64,000 nucleotides of DNA from Ruminococcus sp. (GCA_016288815.1 JAEELF010000030.1:1-64000); one strand, 5' to 3'; numbered from the stretch's first letter, positions 49,729 to 59,145 are shown. Made by a program: numbers and translations. Notes: generated by a model from the letters alone, not told the origin.

Positions 49729-52074
49729 ATGGACAAGAAGGTTTTCATCGAGAAATTTACGGCAAGGCTGCCTAAGGATATCAGGTCCGCGACCCCGCAG
49801 CAGCTCCACAATGCGCTCGGGGAGACGGTCATGGAGCTTTATTCCGACCGGTGGGCTGAGTCCCGGCAGGAGCACCTCGGCAAGCGCCGCGCGGCGTATC
49901 TGTCTATGGAGTTCCTCGTGGGGCGGGCGGTCTACAATAACCTGCTGTGCCTCGGTATCTACGATGAGGTCAATGCGGCGTTCAATGAGCTCGGGCTCGA
50001 CCTCGCTGACCTTGAGGTCATCGAGGACGCCGCTCTCGGAAACGGCGGTCTTGGACGTCTCGCGGCGTGCTTCCTCGACTCGGCGGCGACACTCTCGCTG
50101 CCCCTCGACGGCTACGGTATACGCTATAAATACGGTCTGTTCAAGCAGTCCATCGTGGACGGCTTCCAGCGGGAGGACATCGACGACTGGACAAGGTACG
50201 GCGACCCGTGGTCGGTGCGCTGCGACGAGGACACGGTGCTAATCGAGTACGCGGGGCAGACTGTGAAGGCGGTCCCCTACGATATGCCCGTTTTCGGGTG
50301 CAAGACTGAGAATGTGGGCACTCTGCGTCTCTGGCAGGCGGAGCCGGTCAGGGAGTTCGACTTCGATACCTTCAACAGGCAGGACTACCTCGAGGCGTCC
50401 AAGGAGAAGATCTTCGCGGAGGATATCTCGCGCGTGCTCTACCCCAACGACGACACCAACGAGGGCAAGAAACTCCGTCTGAAGCAGCAGTATTTCTTCA
50501 GCTGTGCGTCATTGACGGACATTATCAAAAAACACAAGGCTCGCTTCGGGACTCTCGATAACCTCGCGGACTACATCTCCGTTCAGCTCAACGACACTCA
50601 CCCCGTTATCTCCATTCCCGAGCTCATTCGTCAGCTCGTGGACAATGAGGGGTATACGTTCGATAAGGCGCTTGAAATAGCTAAGAAGGTCTTCAACTAC
50701 ACCAACCACACGGTAATGCAGGAGGCTCTCGAAAAGTGGTACACGGGGCTCGTGGAGGAGCTACTGCCGAGGATCTACGAGATAATCATTCAGATCAATG
50801 AGGCGCTCATCGCGGAGCTGTATGCGAGTGACGTACAGAAAGACAAGATCGGACGCGTGAAGATAATCAAGGGCGACCTTATCCACATGGCGGACATGGC
50901 GTGCTTCGCGTCCAGCCACATCAACGGCGTCGCGGAGATCCACACGCAGATACTCAAGGACACCGTCCTCGCGGACTGGTTCAGCCTCTATCCGGAGCGC
51001 TTCCGCAACGAGACCAACGGTATCACGCAGCGCCGGTGGCTCGGACTGTGCAATATGGAGCTGTCGGCGCTCATCACGGAGCTGCTCGGCTCAGATGAGT
51101 GGTTAGTTGACCTCGGTCAGCTCAAAAAGCTCGAGGTCTATGCGGACGATGAGGCTGTTCTTCGCCGCTTCATCGACATCAAGCAGGCCAAGAAGGTGCA
51201 GCTCGCTCAGTTCGTAAATGAGCACGACGGTGCCGATATCTCGCCGGATTCGGTGTTCGATATCCAGATAAAGCGTCTGCATGAGTACAAGCGTCAGCTG
51301 CTCAATGCTTTCTCTATCCTCTGGCTCTACTACGGTATCAAGGACGGTTCGATCACCGATGTTACGCCGACCACCTTCATCTTCGGGGCGAAGTCTGCGC
51401 CGGGATACAGGCGTGCGAAGGCGATAATCAAGTTCATCAACGAGGTGGGAAGGATAGTCTCCTCCGACCCCGATACAAAGGACCTCCTCAGGGTCGTTTT
51501 CGTGCAGAATTACAACGTTTCCTACGCGGAGAAGCTCGTTGCGGCGGCTGATGTCTCCGAGCAGATATCCACTGCCGGCACGGAGGCGTCCGGTACCGGC
51601 AATATGAAGCTCATGCTCAACGGCGCGGTGACCCTCGGGACCTTCGACGGCGCGAACATCGAGATAGTTCAGGAAGCCGGCGAGGAGAACAATTACATCT
51701 TCGGGGCGAGAGTCGAGGACCTCGCAGAGATCGTTCCGGAGTACGACAGCAGGAAGGTCTTCTCCTCCGACCCGATGATACGCAGGGTGGTGTCCGCGCT
51801 CATCGACGGCAGCACCTCCGACGGCGGCTCCGGCGACTTCCGCGAGCTCTACCTCTCCCTCCTCGACGGGGCGAGCTGGCACGCTCCCGATCACTACTAC
51901 CTCCTCGGCGACCTCCGCAGCTACGTCGAGACCAAGCTCCGCTGCATGGCGGACTATAAGTCTGACCGTCTTGCGTTCGCGAGGAAGCAGTGGCTCAATA
52001 TGTGCAATGCCGGGAAGTTCAGCTCCGACCGGACTATCGCCGACTATGCGGAAAACATCTGGGGTATCAAGTAA
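49729..52074 (+). CDS. glgP: Glycogen/maltodextrin phosphorylase (GT35)
   Basis: 781 residues; GGAG 7 nt before the ATG at 49729. It releases glucose-1-phosphate from alpha-1,4-glucan. Early blocks KRRAAYLSMEFLVGRAVYNNL and DAALGNGGLGRLAACFLDS; mid QLNDTHPVISIPELIR; the PLP lysine in EASGTGNMKLMLNGAVTLGT. No N-terminal regulatory phosphorylation segment, as usual in bacteria. Confidence 0.96.
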   Translation: MDKKVFIEKFTARLPKDIRSATPQQLHNALGETVMELYSDRWAESRQEHLGKRRAAYLSMEFLVGRAVYNNLLCLGIYDEVNAAFNELGLDLADLEVIEDAALGNGGLGRLAACFLDSAATLSLPLDGYGIRYKYGLFKQSIVDGFQREDIDDWTRYGDPWSVRCDEDTVLIEYAGQTVKAVPYDMPVFGCKTENVGTLRLWQAEPVREFDFDTFNRQDYLEASKEKIFAEDISRVLYPNDDTNEGKKLRLKQQYFFSCASLTDIIKKHKARFGTLDNLADYISVQLNDTHPVISIPELIRQLVDNEGYTFDKALEIAKKVFNYTNHTVMQEALEKWYTGLVEELLPRIYEIIIQINEALIAELYASDVQKDKIGRVKIIKGDLIHMADMACFASSHINGVAEIHTQILKDTVLADWFSLYPERFRNETNGITQRRWLGLCNMELSALITELLGSDEWLVDLGQLKKLEVYADDEAVLRRFIDIKQAKKVQLAQFVNEHDGADISPDSVFDIQIKRLHEYKRQLLNAFSILWLYYGIKDGSITDVTPTTFIFGAKSAPGYRRAKAIIKFINEVGRIVSSDPDTKDLLRVVFVQNYNVSYAEKLVAAADVSEQISTAGTEASGTGNMKLMLNGAVTLGTFDGANIEIVQEAGEENNYIFGARVEDLAEIVPEYDSRKVFSSDPMIRRVVSALIDGSTSDGGSGDFRELYLSLLDGASWHAPDHYYLLGDLRSYVETKLRCMADYKSDRLAFARKQWLNMCNAGKFSSDRTIADYAENIWGIK

Positions 52075-52100
52075 TAATAAAGAATAACGAGTCAAGAAGG

Positions 52101-52140
52101 AAAAGGCACTTCTGTCATACGGTGACAGAAGTGCCTTTTT
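52101..52140 (+). terminator. Terminator of malQ-glgP
   Basis: AAAAGGCACTTCTGTCA (52101-52117) pairs with TGACAGAAGTGCCTTTT (52123-52139). Confidence 0.9.
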
Positions 52141-52147
52141 CCGGTCA

Positions 52148-52175
52148 TAAAAAAGGCGGGCATTTTCTGCCCGCC
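52148..52175 (-). terminator. Terminator of serC-serA
   Basis: GGCGGGCA (52155-52162) pairs with TGCCCGCC (52168-52175), followed on the minus strand by TTTTTTATG. Confidence 0.88.
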
Positions 52176-52187
52176 GTGTGATATCAA

Positions 52188-53348
52188 TTACTTGATGACT
52201 CTTACTCTTACTACGCCGTCGATGCCCTTGATCTCGTTGACAATAGCGTCTGTTACGTTGCCGATAACGTCCATCATCGTGTAAGCGAAGTCCTTCTTGC
52301 TTGCGTTCACCATGTTCTCGATGTTGAGTCCGGCATTGCCGACTGCACTTGTCATAGCTGCGATGAGCGTGGGAACGTTCTTGTGGATAACGCATACCTT
52401 AGTTCCGACTGCGTCCATAGCTGCGTTCGGGAGGTTCACGCTGTTCTTGATGTTGCCGTTCTCGAGGTAGTCGATGAGCTCGTTTGCTGCCATAACTGCA
52501 CAGTTGTCTTCGCTCTCGGGGGTAGATGCTCCGAGGTGCGGGAGAACGATGATGTTCTCAACGCCGAGCACGATGTCGTCTGCGAAGTCTGTAACGTACT
52601 TTGCTACCTTGCCGTCTGCGATAGCCTTGACTACTGCCTCGGAGTTGATGAGCTCTCCGCGGGCGAGATTGATAAGGCGGACGCCGTCCTTCATCATTGC
52701 GATCTGCTCTGCGTCGATAGTGTTCTTGGTCTCGGCAGTGTAGGGCATATGAATGGTGATGTAGTCGCTGTTCTTATAGATGTCGTTGATGTCTGTTACG
52801 ATCTTTACGGAGGGAGCGAGGTGGAGAGCTGCGTTTACGGAGAGGTAAGGATCGTAGCCGATAACGTTCATGCCGAGCGCGATAGCTGTGTTTGCGATCT
52901 TGCCGCCGATAGCGCCGAGTCCGATGATACCGAGGGTCTTGCCGAGGATCTCAGGACCTGCGAACTTGGACTTGCCAGCCTCTACGGTCTTGGGAGCGTC
53001 AGGTGTGCCCTTCAGGGAAGCGGCCCATGCTGCTGCCTCTGTTATCTTTCTCGAAGCGAGAAGAAGTGCGCAGATAGCGAGCTCCTTTACTGCGTTGGAG
53101 TTAGCTCCGGGGGTATTGAACACGCAGATACCCTCCTGTGCGCAGCGGTCAACGGGGATATTGTTGACGCCGGCGCCTGCACGCGCGATAGCGAGCAGGT
53201 TGCTGCCGAACTCCATGTCATGCATCTTAGCGGAGCGTACCATTATTGCGTCCGGATTCTCGGGAGCGTCTGCAACTGCGTACTTGCTCTTGTCGAAGAT
53301 ATCCGTGCCGATAGAGGAGATCTTGTTTAATGTCTGTATATTATACAT
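52188..53348 (-). CDS. serA: D-3-phosphoglycerate dehydrogenase
   Basis: 386 residues. First step of serine synthesis. NAD-binding motif LGIIGLGAIGGKIANTAIALGM, catalytic LARGELINSEAVV (Arg), a Glu in the following strand and the His in VLPHLGAST. A C-terminal ACT domain (about 310-386, CVIHKNVPTLIAAMTSAVGNAGLN) allows serine feedback. The ATG at 53348 has AAAGG 8 nt upstream. serC ends 18 bp before it. Confidence 0.95.
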   Translation of the reverse strand: MYNIQTLNKISSIGTDIFDKSKYAVADAPENPDAIMVRSAKMHDMEFGSNLLAIARAGAGVNNIPVDRCAQEGICVFNTPGANSNAVKELAICALLLASRKITEAAAWAASLKGTPDAPKTVEAGKSKFAGPEILGKTLGIIGLGAIGGKIANTAIALGMNVIGYDPYLSVNAALHLAPSVKIVTDINDIYKNSDYITIHMPYTAETKNTIDAEQIAMMKDGVRLINLARGELINSEAVVKAIADGKVAKYVTDFADDIVLGVENIIVLPHLGASTPESEDNCAVMAANELIDYLENGNIKNSVNLPNAAMDAVGTKVCVIHKNVPTLIAAMTSAVGNAGLNIENMVNASKKDFAYTMMDVIGNVTDAIVNEIKGIDGVVRVRVIK

Positions 53349-53366
53349 TTTTATCACCTTTCAAAA

Positions 53367-54452
53367 TCAGGAATTCTCTGCTTCAAACTTCTTCATGAAC
53401 TCTACGAGCTTCTCTACGCCCTCGATAGGCATTGCGTTGTAGATGGAAGCACGCATACCGCCGACGGTTCTGTGACCCTTGAGGTTCTCGAAGCCTGCTG
53501 CCTTGGACTCTGCGACGAACTTCTTGTCGAGCTCCTCGTTGCCTGTGATGAAGGGAACGTTCATAAGGCTTCTGTCCTTCGGCTCTACTGTGCCCTTGAA
53601 CATCTTGCTCTGGTCGAGGAAGTCGTAAAGGATCTTTGCCTTCTTCTCGTTGTGAGCCTTCATTGCCTCGAGGCCGCCCATCTTCTTGATCCACTTGAAC
53701 ACCTTGCCGCAAACGTAGATGCCGTAGCAGGGAGGAGTGTTGTAAAGGGACTCGTTGTCAGCCTGTATCTTCCAGTCCATCATTGTGGGAGTGATCTTGA
53801 GTGCGGGGCCGTCAGCGATGAGATCCTCGCGGACGATGATGATCTGCACGCCGGAGGGTCCTACGTTCTTCTGGACGCCGCCGTAGATAACGCCGTACTT
53901 TGTTACGTCTACGGGCTCAGAGAGGAAGCAGGAGCTTACGTCTGCTACGAGCTCGTGGCCCTTTGTGTTCGGGAGCTCCCAGAACTTTGTGCCGTAGATA
54001 GTGTTGTTCTCGCAGATGTAAACGTAGTCAACGTCCTCGGGGATATCGAGGTCGGAGCAGTCCGGGATATAGGAGAAGGTCTTGTCAGCGGAGGAAGCTA
54101 CTCTTACGACCTCGCCGTACTTCTCAGCCTCCTGAGCAGCCTTCTTTGCCCACTGGCCGGTGATTATGTATGCAGCCTTGCCGTTCTTCATGAGGTTCAT
54201 GGGAACGCCTGCGAATACGAGGGAAGCACCGCCCTGTGCGAAGATGACCTTGTAGTTGTCGGGGATATTCATGAGGTCGCGGAGATCCTGCTCTGCTTCC
54301 TTGATGATGTTGTCGTAAACCTTGGAGCGGTGGGACATCTCCATTACGGACATTCCGCAGCCCTTGTAATCCATCATTTCCTCTGCGCATTCCTTGAGGA
54401 CTTCCTCGGGAAGGACAGCAGGTCCTGCGCTGAAGTTATAAACTCTGCTCAT
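53367..54452 (-). CDS. serC: Phosphoserine aminotransferase
   Basis: 361 residues, standard length. PLP enzyme, second step of serine synthesis. MSRVYNFSAGPAVLPEEVL at the start and VIYGGVQKNVGPSGVQIIIV with the PLP lysine in QKN. The GMRASIYNAMPIEGVEKLVEFM end is diagnostic. The ATG at 54452 follows GGAGG by 8 nt. First gene of the serC-serA pair. Confidence 0.96.
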   Translation of the reverse strand: MSRVYNFSAGPAVLPEEVLKECAEEMMDYKGCGMSVMEMSHRSKVYDNIIKEAEQDLRDLMNIPDNYKVIFAQGGASLVFAGVPMNLMKNGKAAYIITGQWAKKAAQEAEKYGEVVRVASSADKTFSYIPDCSDLDIPEDVDYVYICENNTIYGTKFWELPNTKGHELVADVSSCFLSEPVDVTKYGVIYGGVQKNVGPSGVQIIIVREDLIADGPALKITPTMMDWKIQADNESLYNTPPCYGIYVCGKVFKWIKKMGGLEAMKAHNEKKAKILYDFLDQSKMFKGTVEPKDRSLMNVPFITGNEELDKKFVAESKAAGFENLKGHRTVGGMRASIYNAMPIEGVEKLVEFMKKFEAENS

Positions 54453-54693
54453 TGAAAAAACCTCCATGATTTATTATAAAGTATATAGGTTGTGCCATAC
54501 ATTACAATTATACTCTTTTCCCGCGGATAAGTCAAGACGTATTTGAAAAAAATTGTTTTTTCTTTGTCAAAGTTTTCGGATGCATCTGATTTAACTTATT
54601 TCAAGATTGTTCGCAAGTGCGGTTTCGCGGTTTTTCTTGCAATATTTCGGGAAATGTGGTACAATATTATTTATATAGAAAGGAATGGATAAA

Positions 54694-56751
54694 ATGTACA
54701 AAAAAATGATCGCATTTGCGTCTGCGCTCGCGCTCGCGCTGTCAGGCTCGGCGTGCAGCAGCAGGAACGGAAGCTCACAGGACTCAGGCTCTGAAAGTTC
54801 TGCCGATACTGCCGTTCCCTCCGACGTGGAGAACGCTCCCGCGGAGGATAATACTTCTGAAGAAGCTACGGAGGTGACGACCACGGATCACGTTAGTCCC
54901 ACAGAGACGGTAACTGCACAGATAGGCACTCAGGTCACTGTCGATAAGATAATCCAGCGCGAAGAGGGCAGCAATACTATCAAGCTCCCGCTCGCTGACT
55001 TCATCGAGGAGGGCGACGTCATCTCTTCGTTCTCGTTCGAGGTCTACTCCACCGACGGCTCGAATATAGGCACTTACAAGGGCGGCTGCGGTATCTCCGT
55101 CAACGGAGACTGCCCTGCCGTTACTGACCCCGGCTGGTATCAGTCCGAGAACTTCGCTCAGGATACTGAGGGAGCTTACGGTCGTATCACCTGGGACGTC
55201 CCCGCTGACATAATGGACTACATAACTCCTGCCGGCGAGCTGCTTTTCGGCTACTGGTGGGGAGAGGTCCCGCAGATACGCCTCGACTGCGTGACCTGCA
55301 CTCTCACACGCACACGTCAGATACCCGTTGACGGCACGCTCACTCAAGAGGTGGGTCAGACCAAGGTCATCGAAGAGGATATGATGCAGATACCTGCGGA
55401 CTTCCTCCCCGACGACGCTATGCCCGAGGCGGTGACCTTCAATATCAGCTCCGGCGGCAGCTTCGGAAAGTTCGTGGGCGGATTCGGGTTCGATTCCTCC
55501 GCGGGCGCGTATATCTCGAATATCGTTTCGATGTACACCGAGGGCTCGGCGCTGACGCTCACCTGGTTCCCCGAAAAGGAGGCTAAGAGCTATTACGAGA
55601 ACACCGGTAACTTCCTGCTGGGGTACTGGTGGAGCGAGCAGCCCTCGATCACGGTGGATTCAATCACCGTTAAGTACAGCCAGACCGGCTCCCCTGTTAC
55701 GGCGTCGCCGAAGACTCCGTCAGTTCCCGCGCAGCCGTCCGGCACTACGGACTTCCGCTCGGCGGCGGAGATAGCTTCCGATATCAAGGTCGGCTGGAAC
55801 CTCGGAAACACGCTCGAGTGCTATGGCTATCAGGACTGGACGTCCAACGCTGAGACTGCATGGGGCAATCCCAAGACCACTCAGGCGATGATAGACAGCG
55901 TGCGCGATGCAGGCTTCAATGCGATACGCATACCCGTAACATGGGGCGAGCATATGAACGGCGACACTATCGACTCCGACTGGCTCGACCGCGTTCAGGA
56001 GGTAGTTGACTACGCTTACAACGACGGGCTGTATGTCATCCTCAATATGCACCACGACGACTATACCTGGTTCAAGCCGCAGGAGTCTGAGTACGCGGCG
56101 AACAGCGACAAGCTCAAGAAGATCTGGGGACAGGTCGCAGGAAGATTCGCGGATTACGGGGACACGCTCCTCTTTGAGGGCATGAATGAGCCGAGGACTG
56201 TCGGCAGCTCGAATGAGTGGATGGGCGGCACTGCCGCCGAGCGAGCGGTCGTCAACAAGTACGCGCAGGATTTTGTGGACACTGTCCGCGCGACCGGCGG
56301 CAATAACCTCGACAGGACGCTCATCGTGACCTCCTACGGCGCCTCCGCGGAGACGGTCGCTATCAACGACCTCGAAGTGCCGTATGACGCGAACATCATC
56401 GTTTCTGTACACTACTACGCGCCGTGGCTGTTCAGCGAGGGCGTGGACACGACCTTCGGGGACAGCCAGAAGAGCGAGCTCGACAATAAGTTCGCGGAGC
56501 TCAAGCAGAAGTTCGTGGATAAGGGAGTGCCGCTCATCATCGGGGAGTTCGGCTGTGTGAACGCGGCTGACGCAAGCACCCGCGCAGAGTACTACGCTTA
56601 CTACATCTCCTCCGCGAAGCAGAACGGCATAAGCTGCTTCATCTGGGACAACAACATCGCAAGCGGTGAGTCCAGCTACGGGCTGTTCAGCCGCTCAAAG
56701 CTCACATGGGACCAGACCGTCATAGACGCGGTCATGGCTGCGCTCAGCTGA
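54694..56751 (+). CDS. GH5 endoglucanase lipoprotein with two tandem N-terminal modules
   Basis: 685 residues. The ATG at 54694 is preferred (AAAGGA 9 nt upstream; the ATG at 54685 touches it). A lipoprotein-like signal leads to Cys21 (GSAC), followed by a Ser/Asp/Glu/Thr linker. Two related beta-rich modules (about 75-208 and 215-330) each end in GYWW(G/S)E, resembling carbohydrate-binding modules of ruminococcal cellulases; their family is not certain. A Pro/Thr linker precedes the GH5 subfamily-4-like catalytic domain (about 354-685). It has GWNLGNTLE, the acid/base Glu499 in GMNEPR, VSVHYYAPW and the nucleophile Glu618 in IIGEFG. It hydrolyses beta-glucan at the cell surface. Confidence 0.92.
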   Translation: MYKKMIAFASALALALSGSACSSRNGSSQDSGSESSADTAVPSDVENAPAEDNTSEEATEVTTTDHVSPTETVTAQIGTQVTVDKIIQREEGSNTIKLPLADFIEEGDVISSFSFEVYSTDGSNIGTYKGGCGISVNGDCPAVTDPGWYQSENFAQDTEGAYGRITWDVPADIMDYITPAGELLFGYWWGEVPQIRLDCVTCTLTRTRQIPVDGTLTQEVGQTKVIEEDMMQIPADFLPDDAMPEAVTFNISSGGSFGKFVGGFGFDSSAGAYISNIVSMYTEGSALTLTWFPEKEAKSYYENTGNFLLGYWWSEQPSITVDSITVKYSQTGSPVTASPKTPSVPAQPSGTTDFRSAAEIASDIKVGWNLGNTLECYGYQDWTSNAETAWGNPKTTQAMIDSVRDAGFNAIRIPVTWGEHMNGDTIDSDWLDRVQEVVDYAYNDGLYVILNMHHDDYTWFKPQESEYAANSDKLKKIWGQVAGRFADYGDTLLFEGMNEPRTVGSSNEWMGGTAAERAVVNKYAQDFVDTVRATGGNNLDRTLIVTSYGASAETVAINDLEVPYDANIIVSVHYYAPWLFSEGVDTTFGDSQKSELDNKFAELKQKFVDKGVPLIIGEFGCVNAADASTRAEYYAYYISSAKQNGISCFIWDNNIASGESSYGLFSRSKLTWDQTVIDAVMAALS

Positions 56752-56768
56752 GATAATATGATGATATG

Positions 56769-56800
56769 ACGGACGTCCGGGCGGGCGTCCGTTTCTTTTT
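56769..56800 (+). terminator. Terminator of the GH5 gene
   Basis: ACGGACG (56769-56775) pairs with CGTCCGT (56786-56792), followed by TTCTTTTT. Confidence 0.8.
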
Positions 56801-56913
56801 CGATAATAATTTATCGACTAACATTAAAGTTTTATCGTGTAGTTTGCACATTTGAGCTGAGAAATTCTGGCAGGGAATTGTGCAAACGTATAATAATTAT
56901 CGAAAAACGATAA
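56801..56913. promoter_or_regulatory. Cluster of TTATCG/CGATAA motifs (candidate operator)
   Basis: CGATAA-4-TTATCG at 56801-56816, a lone TTATCG at 56832-56837 and TTATCG-5-CGATAA at 56897-56913, the last ending 7 bp before the -35. Repeated half-sites in inverted pairs beside a promoter that drives an HTH gene suggest an autoregulatory operator. Confidence 0.5.
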
Positions 56914-56920
56914 AAAGCTA

Positions 56921-56949
56921 TTGACAAACGTAAACTCTCGTGGTATACT
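56921..56949 (+). promoter_or_regulatory. Promoter of the DUF2975-HTH operon
   Basis: TTGACA (56921-56926), 17-nt spacer, TATACT (56944-56949), with TGG before the -10. Confidence 0.85.
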
Positions 56950-57010
56950 GGGTACATCAGCTGAGGAACACACACAAACACAAACCAATTTCCAAAAAGG
57001 AGAGTTTACT

Positions 57011-57682
57011 ATGAATAACACAAATGTAAAGAAGATCAATACTTTAGGCAAGGTAGCAAACGTTTTCGTCATCATTCTTAAAGTCTGCCTCATCGTCGGT
57101 ATCGTCGGATGCATGATCGGCGGCATTGCAATGATGGCGCTCCCGAACGATTTCATGAGCGTCAAGGCTGACGGCAATGCGCAGATCGTTATGAAAAACG
57201 ACGAGCTGACCGAACACCTCATTTATTTCGGCGATATCGAGGAACTCAGGGAAAGCACCCTCAATTACAAGGGCTTCGGCTACACACTCAAGTGGATCGT
57301 TGACAAGGCCGACAACAGCGACGGCTCCACTACCTACAACATCGACGCGGCTGTCGACGGCGTTTCCGGCAAGGAGATCAAGATCAGCGGCGCTCTGGCT
57401 TGCTTCGGCGGTGCTCTCGTTCTCGCTCTTGCACTCGTTTCCGCCGTATTCGCGGGCAAGCTCACCAAGGCTCTCGCTGCTTGTGAGTCGCCCTTCGAGG
57501 AGAAGGTCATCAAGGCTATGAAGGCTTTCGGTATCTCGCTTATCCCGTGGGCTGTAGTGAAGTTCTTCATGGGCAACCTCAACGCTATCGTTACGGTACT
57601 CCTCGTATGCGTTGTTCTGCTCTTCGTAAGGATCTTCAGCTACGGTGCTGAGCTTCAGAAGCAGTCCGACGAGACACTTTAA
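57011..57682 (+). CDS. DUF2975-like membrane protein
   Basis: 223 residues; AAAGGAG 7 nt before the ATG. Four membrane spans (about 18-46, 116-140, 165-185, 190-210) with an extracytoplasmic loop of about 65 residues between the first two. Span pattern and operon partner match DUF2975 proteins, which are regularly followed by a YozG-type HTH gene. Function unknown. Confidence 0.75.
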   Translation: MNNTNVKKINTLGKVANVFVIILKVCLIVGIVGCMIGGIAMMALPNDFMSVKADGNAQIVMKNDELTEHLIYFGDIEELRESTLNYKGFGYTLKWIVDKADNSDGSTTYNIDAAVDGVSGKEIKISGALACFGGALVLALALVSAVFAGKLTKALAACESPFEEKVIKAMKAFGISLIPWAVVKFFMGNLNAIVTVLLVCVVLLFVRIFSYGAELQKQSDETL

Positions 57683-57695
57683 GGAGGGGACGTTT

Positions 57696-57926
57696 ATGGC
57701 TATAATCCTGCGTCTGGACAGAGTCATGGCTGACCGGAAAATGAGCCTCAATGAGCTGAGCGACCAGGTGGGCGTGAGCAACGTCAACCTCTCGAAGCTC
57801 AAAACGGGCAAGGTCAGCGCGATACGATTCTCTACGCTCAACGCGATCTGCAAGGTGCTGAACTGTCAGCCCGGCGATATCCTCGAGTTCGACCCGAGTG
57901 AGCCGGAGCAGACTGAGACACAGTAA
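57696..57926 (+). CDS. YozG/Cro-type HTH transcriptional regulator
   Basis: 76 residues, almost entirely one HTH_3/Xre domain: MSLNELSDQVGVSNVNLSKLKTG is the helix-turn-helix and FSTLNAICKVLNCQPGDILEF the conserved end. AAGGAGGGG precedes the ATG, 13 bp after the DUF2975 gene. It probably binds its own promoter, where TTATCG motifs cluster. Confidence 0.9.
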   Translation: MAIILRLDRVMADRKMSLNELSDQVGVSNVNLSKLKTGKVSAIRFSTLNAICKVLNCQPGDILEFDPSEPEQTETQ

Positions 57927-57934
57927 ATAAGAAT

Positions 57935-57993
57935 TAAGGTATCGACCTGCGGTCGGTGATTTAAATGTCATCGATGCGGTCGATACCTTTTTT
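57935..57993 (+). terminator. Terminator of the DUF2975-HTH operon
   Basis: AAGGTATCGACC (from 57936) pairs with GGTCGATACCTT (57978-57989), followed by TTTT. A second weaker hairpin (CCTCCG/CGGAGG, about 58013-58034) follows. Confidence 0.75.
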
Positions 57994-58127
57994 CAGTGTT
58001 CTTCTGGCAAGCCTCCGCTGAGAAGCCGGAGGTTTACCGGCGAGGTGCGGGAGGTCTGATAATTCGTCATTTTGCTGTAATCGTTCTGTCAATACAATGA
58101 AAGTTTGATGAAATCGCAGAAAGAATC

Positions 58128-58156
58128 TTGACTTTTACACCGGTTTAGTCTATAAT
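58128..58156 (+). promoter_or_regulatory. Promoter of pspA
   Basis: TTGACT (58128-58133), 17-nt spacer, TATAAT (58151-58156). Confidence 0.82.
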
Positions 58157-58235
58157 AGTTACAGTGGCAGCAATGGGGTTCAATGCTGCCGCGCACGAAT
58201 ATCGACATTCTTACATGAAACAGGAGGATTAAAAA

Positions 58236-58937
58236 ATGGGTGTATTCCGCAGATTAAGCGACCTGCTCAAATCCAATGTCAACGACCTCATCGACAGAGC
58301 TGAGGATCCGGAGAAGATGGTAAAGCAGATCATCATCGATATGCAGCAGGAGCTCAATAAGGCTACTCAGAACTACGGCAAGGCTAAGGCAAGCGAACGC
58401 CTCGCTGAGAAGAAATATCTCGATTCCCAGAAGAACGCTGAGAGCTGGGAGAACAAGGCTAAGGCTGCTCTCGCTAAGGGCGATCAGGAGCTCGCTAAGA
58501 AGGCTCTCGCCAAGAAGGTCAAGGCTGACGAGGATACTGCAAGCTTCAAGGAGATGTATGAGTCTATCTCTGACCAGACCGAGGCTATCGGCAATCAGGT
58601 AGAGGTGCTCAAGTCCAAGCTCGAAGAGGCTAAGAGCCGTCAGGCTATGCTCATCGCTCGTTCGCAGATGGCCGATACCAAGAAAAGCCTTGCAAAGTCT
58701 GCTGGCGGCTTTGACGGAGCTTCCTCCGTAGAGAAGTTCGCAAGAATGGAAGAGAAGATCCAGCGCAAGGAGGCTGAGGCTGACGCTTTCTCTGAGATCG
58801 CAGGGGTAGATGATGACCTCTCGGACTCATTTGAGAAGCTCGAGTCCGATGCTAAGGTGGACGCTGAGCTCGCAAGACTTATCGCTGAGATGAACGGCGG
58901 TGCAGCTCCCGAGGCTCCCGCTGAAGACGCTGAATAA
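58236..58937 (+). CDS. pspA: PspA/IM30-family membrane-stress protein
   Basis: 233 residues, nearly all coiled coil. The N-terminal MGVFRRLSDLLKSNVNDLIDRAEDPEKMVKQ amphipathic start and long helices with few loops are typical of ESCRT-III-like PspA. It binds stressed membranes and maintains their integrity. The Ala/Pro/Glu tail is short. RBS AGGAGG. A 56-residue membrane peptide follows 30 bp later. Confidence 0.93.
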   Translation: MGVFRRLSDLLKSNVNDLIDRAEDPEKMVKQIIIDMQQELNKATQNYGKAKASERLAEKKYLDSQKNAESWENKAKAALAKGDQELAKKALAKKVKADEDTASFKEMYESISDQTEAIGNQVEVLKSKLEEAKSRQAMLIARSQMADTKKSLAKSAGGFDGASSVEKFARMEEKIQRKEAEADAFSEIAGVDDDLSDSFEKLESDAKVDAELARLIAEMNGGAAPEAPAEDAE

Positions 58938-58967
58938 TATTTTCTGAATGTACAGGAGGTAATCCCA

Positions 58968-59138
58968 ATGGCTAATAAAAACAATACGCTCTACCCGCGC
59001 AAGGCGTTCAGGTTCAGTCTGAATATCCTCGCTGCGACCTTTCTCGCTGTAGTCTCTATCCTGTACATAATCTACACGAGCTGGAGCAATAAGCTCTACT
59101 TCGAGAAGTGGAAGGACTACGACGACTGCGGTATCTGA
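58968..59138 (+). CDS. 56-residue single-span membrane peptide downstream of pspA
   Basis: The ATG at 58968 follows AGGAGG by 8 nt. A basic N-terminus (NKNNTLYPRKAFRFS) leads to one span (about 17-38, LNILAATFLAVVSILYIIY) and a charged tail (KWKDYDDCGI). Shared transcription with pspA suggests a membrane partner or anchor, as small Psp proteins do elsewhere; the sequence does not match PspB or PspC. Confidence 0.65.
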   Translation: MANKNNTLYPRKAFRFSLNILAATFLAVVSILYIIYTSWSNKLYFEKWKDYDDCGI

Positions 59139-59145
59139 TAAAAAA

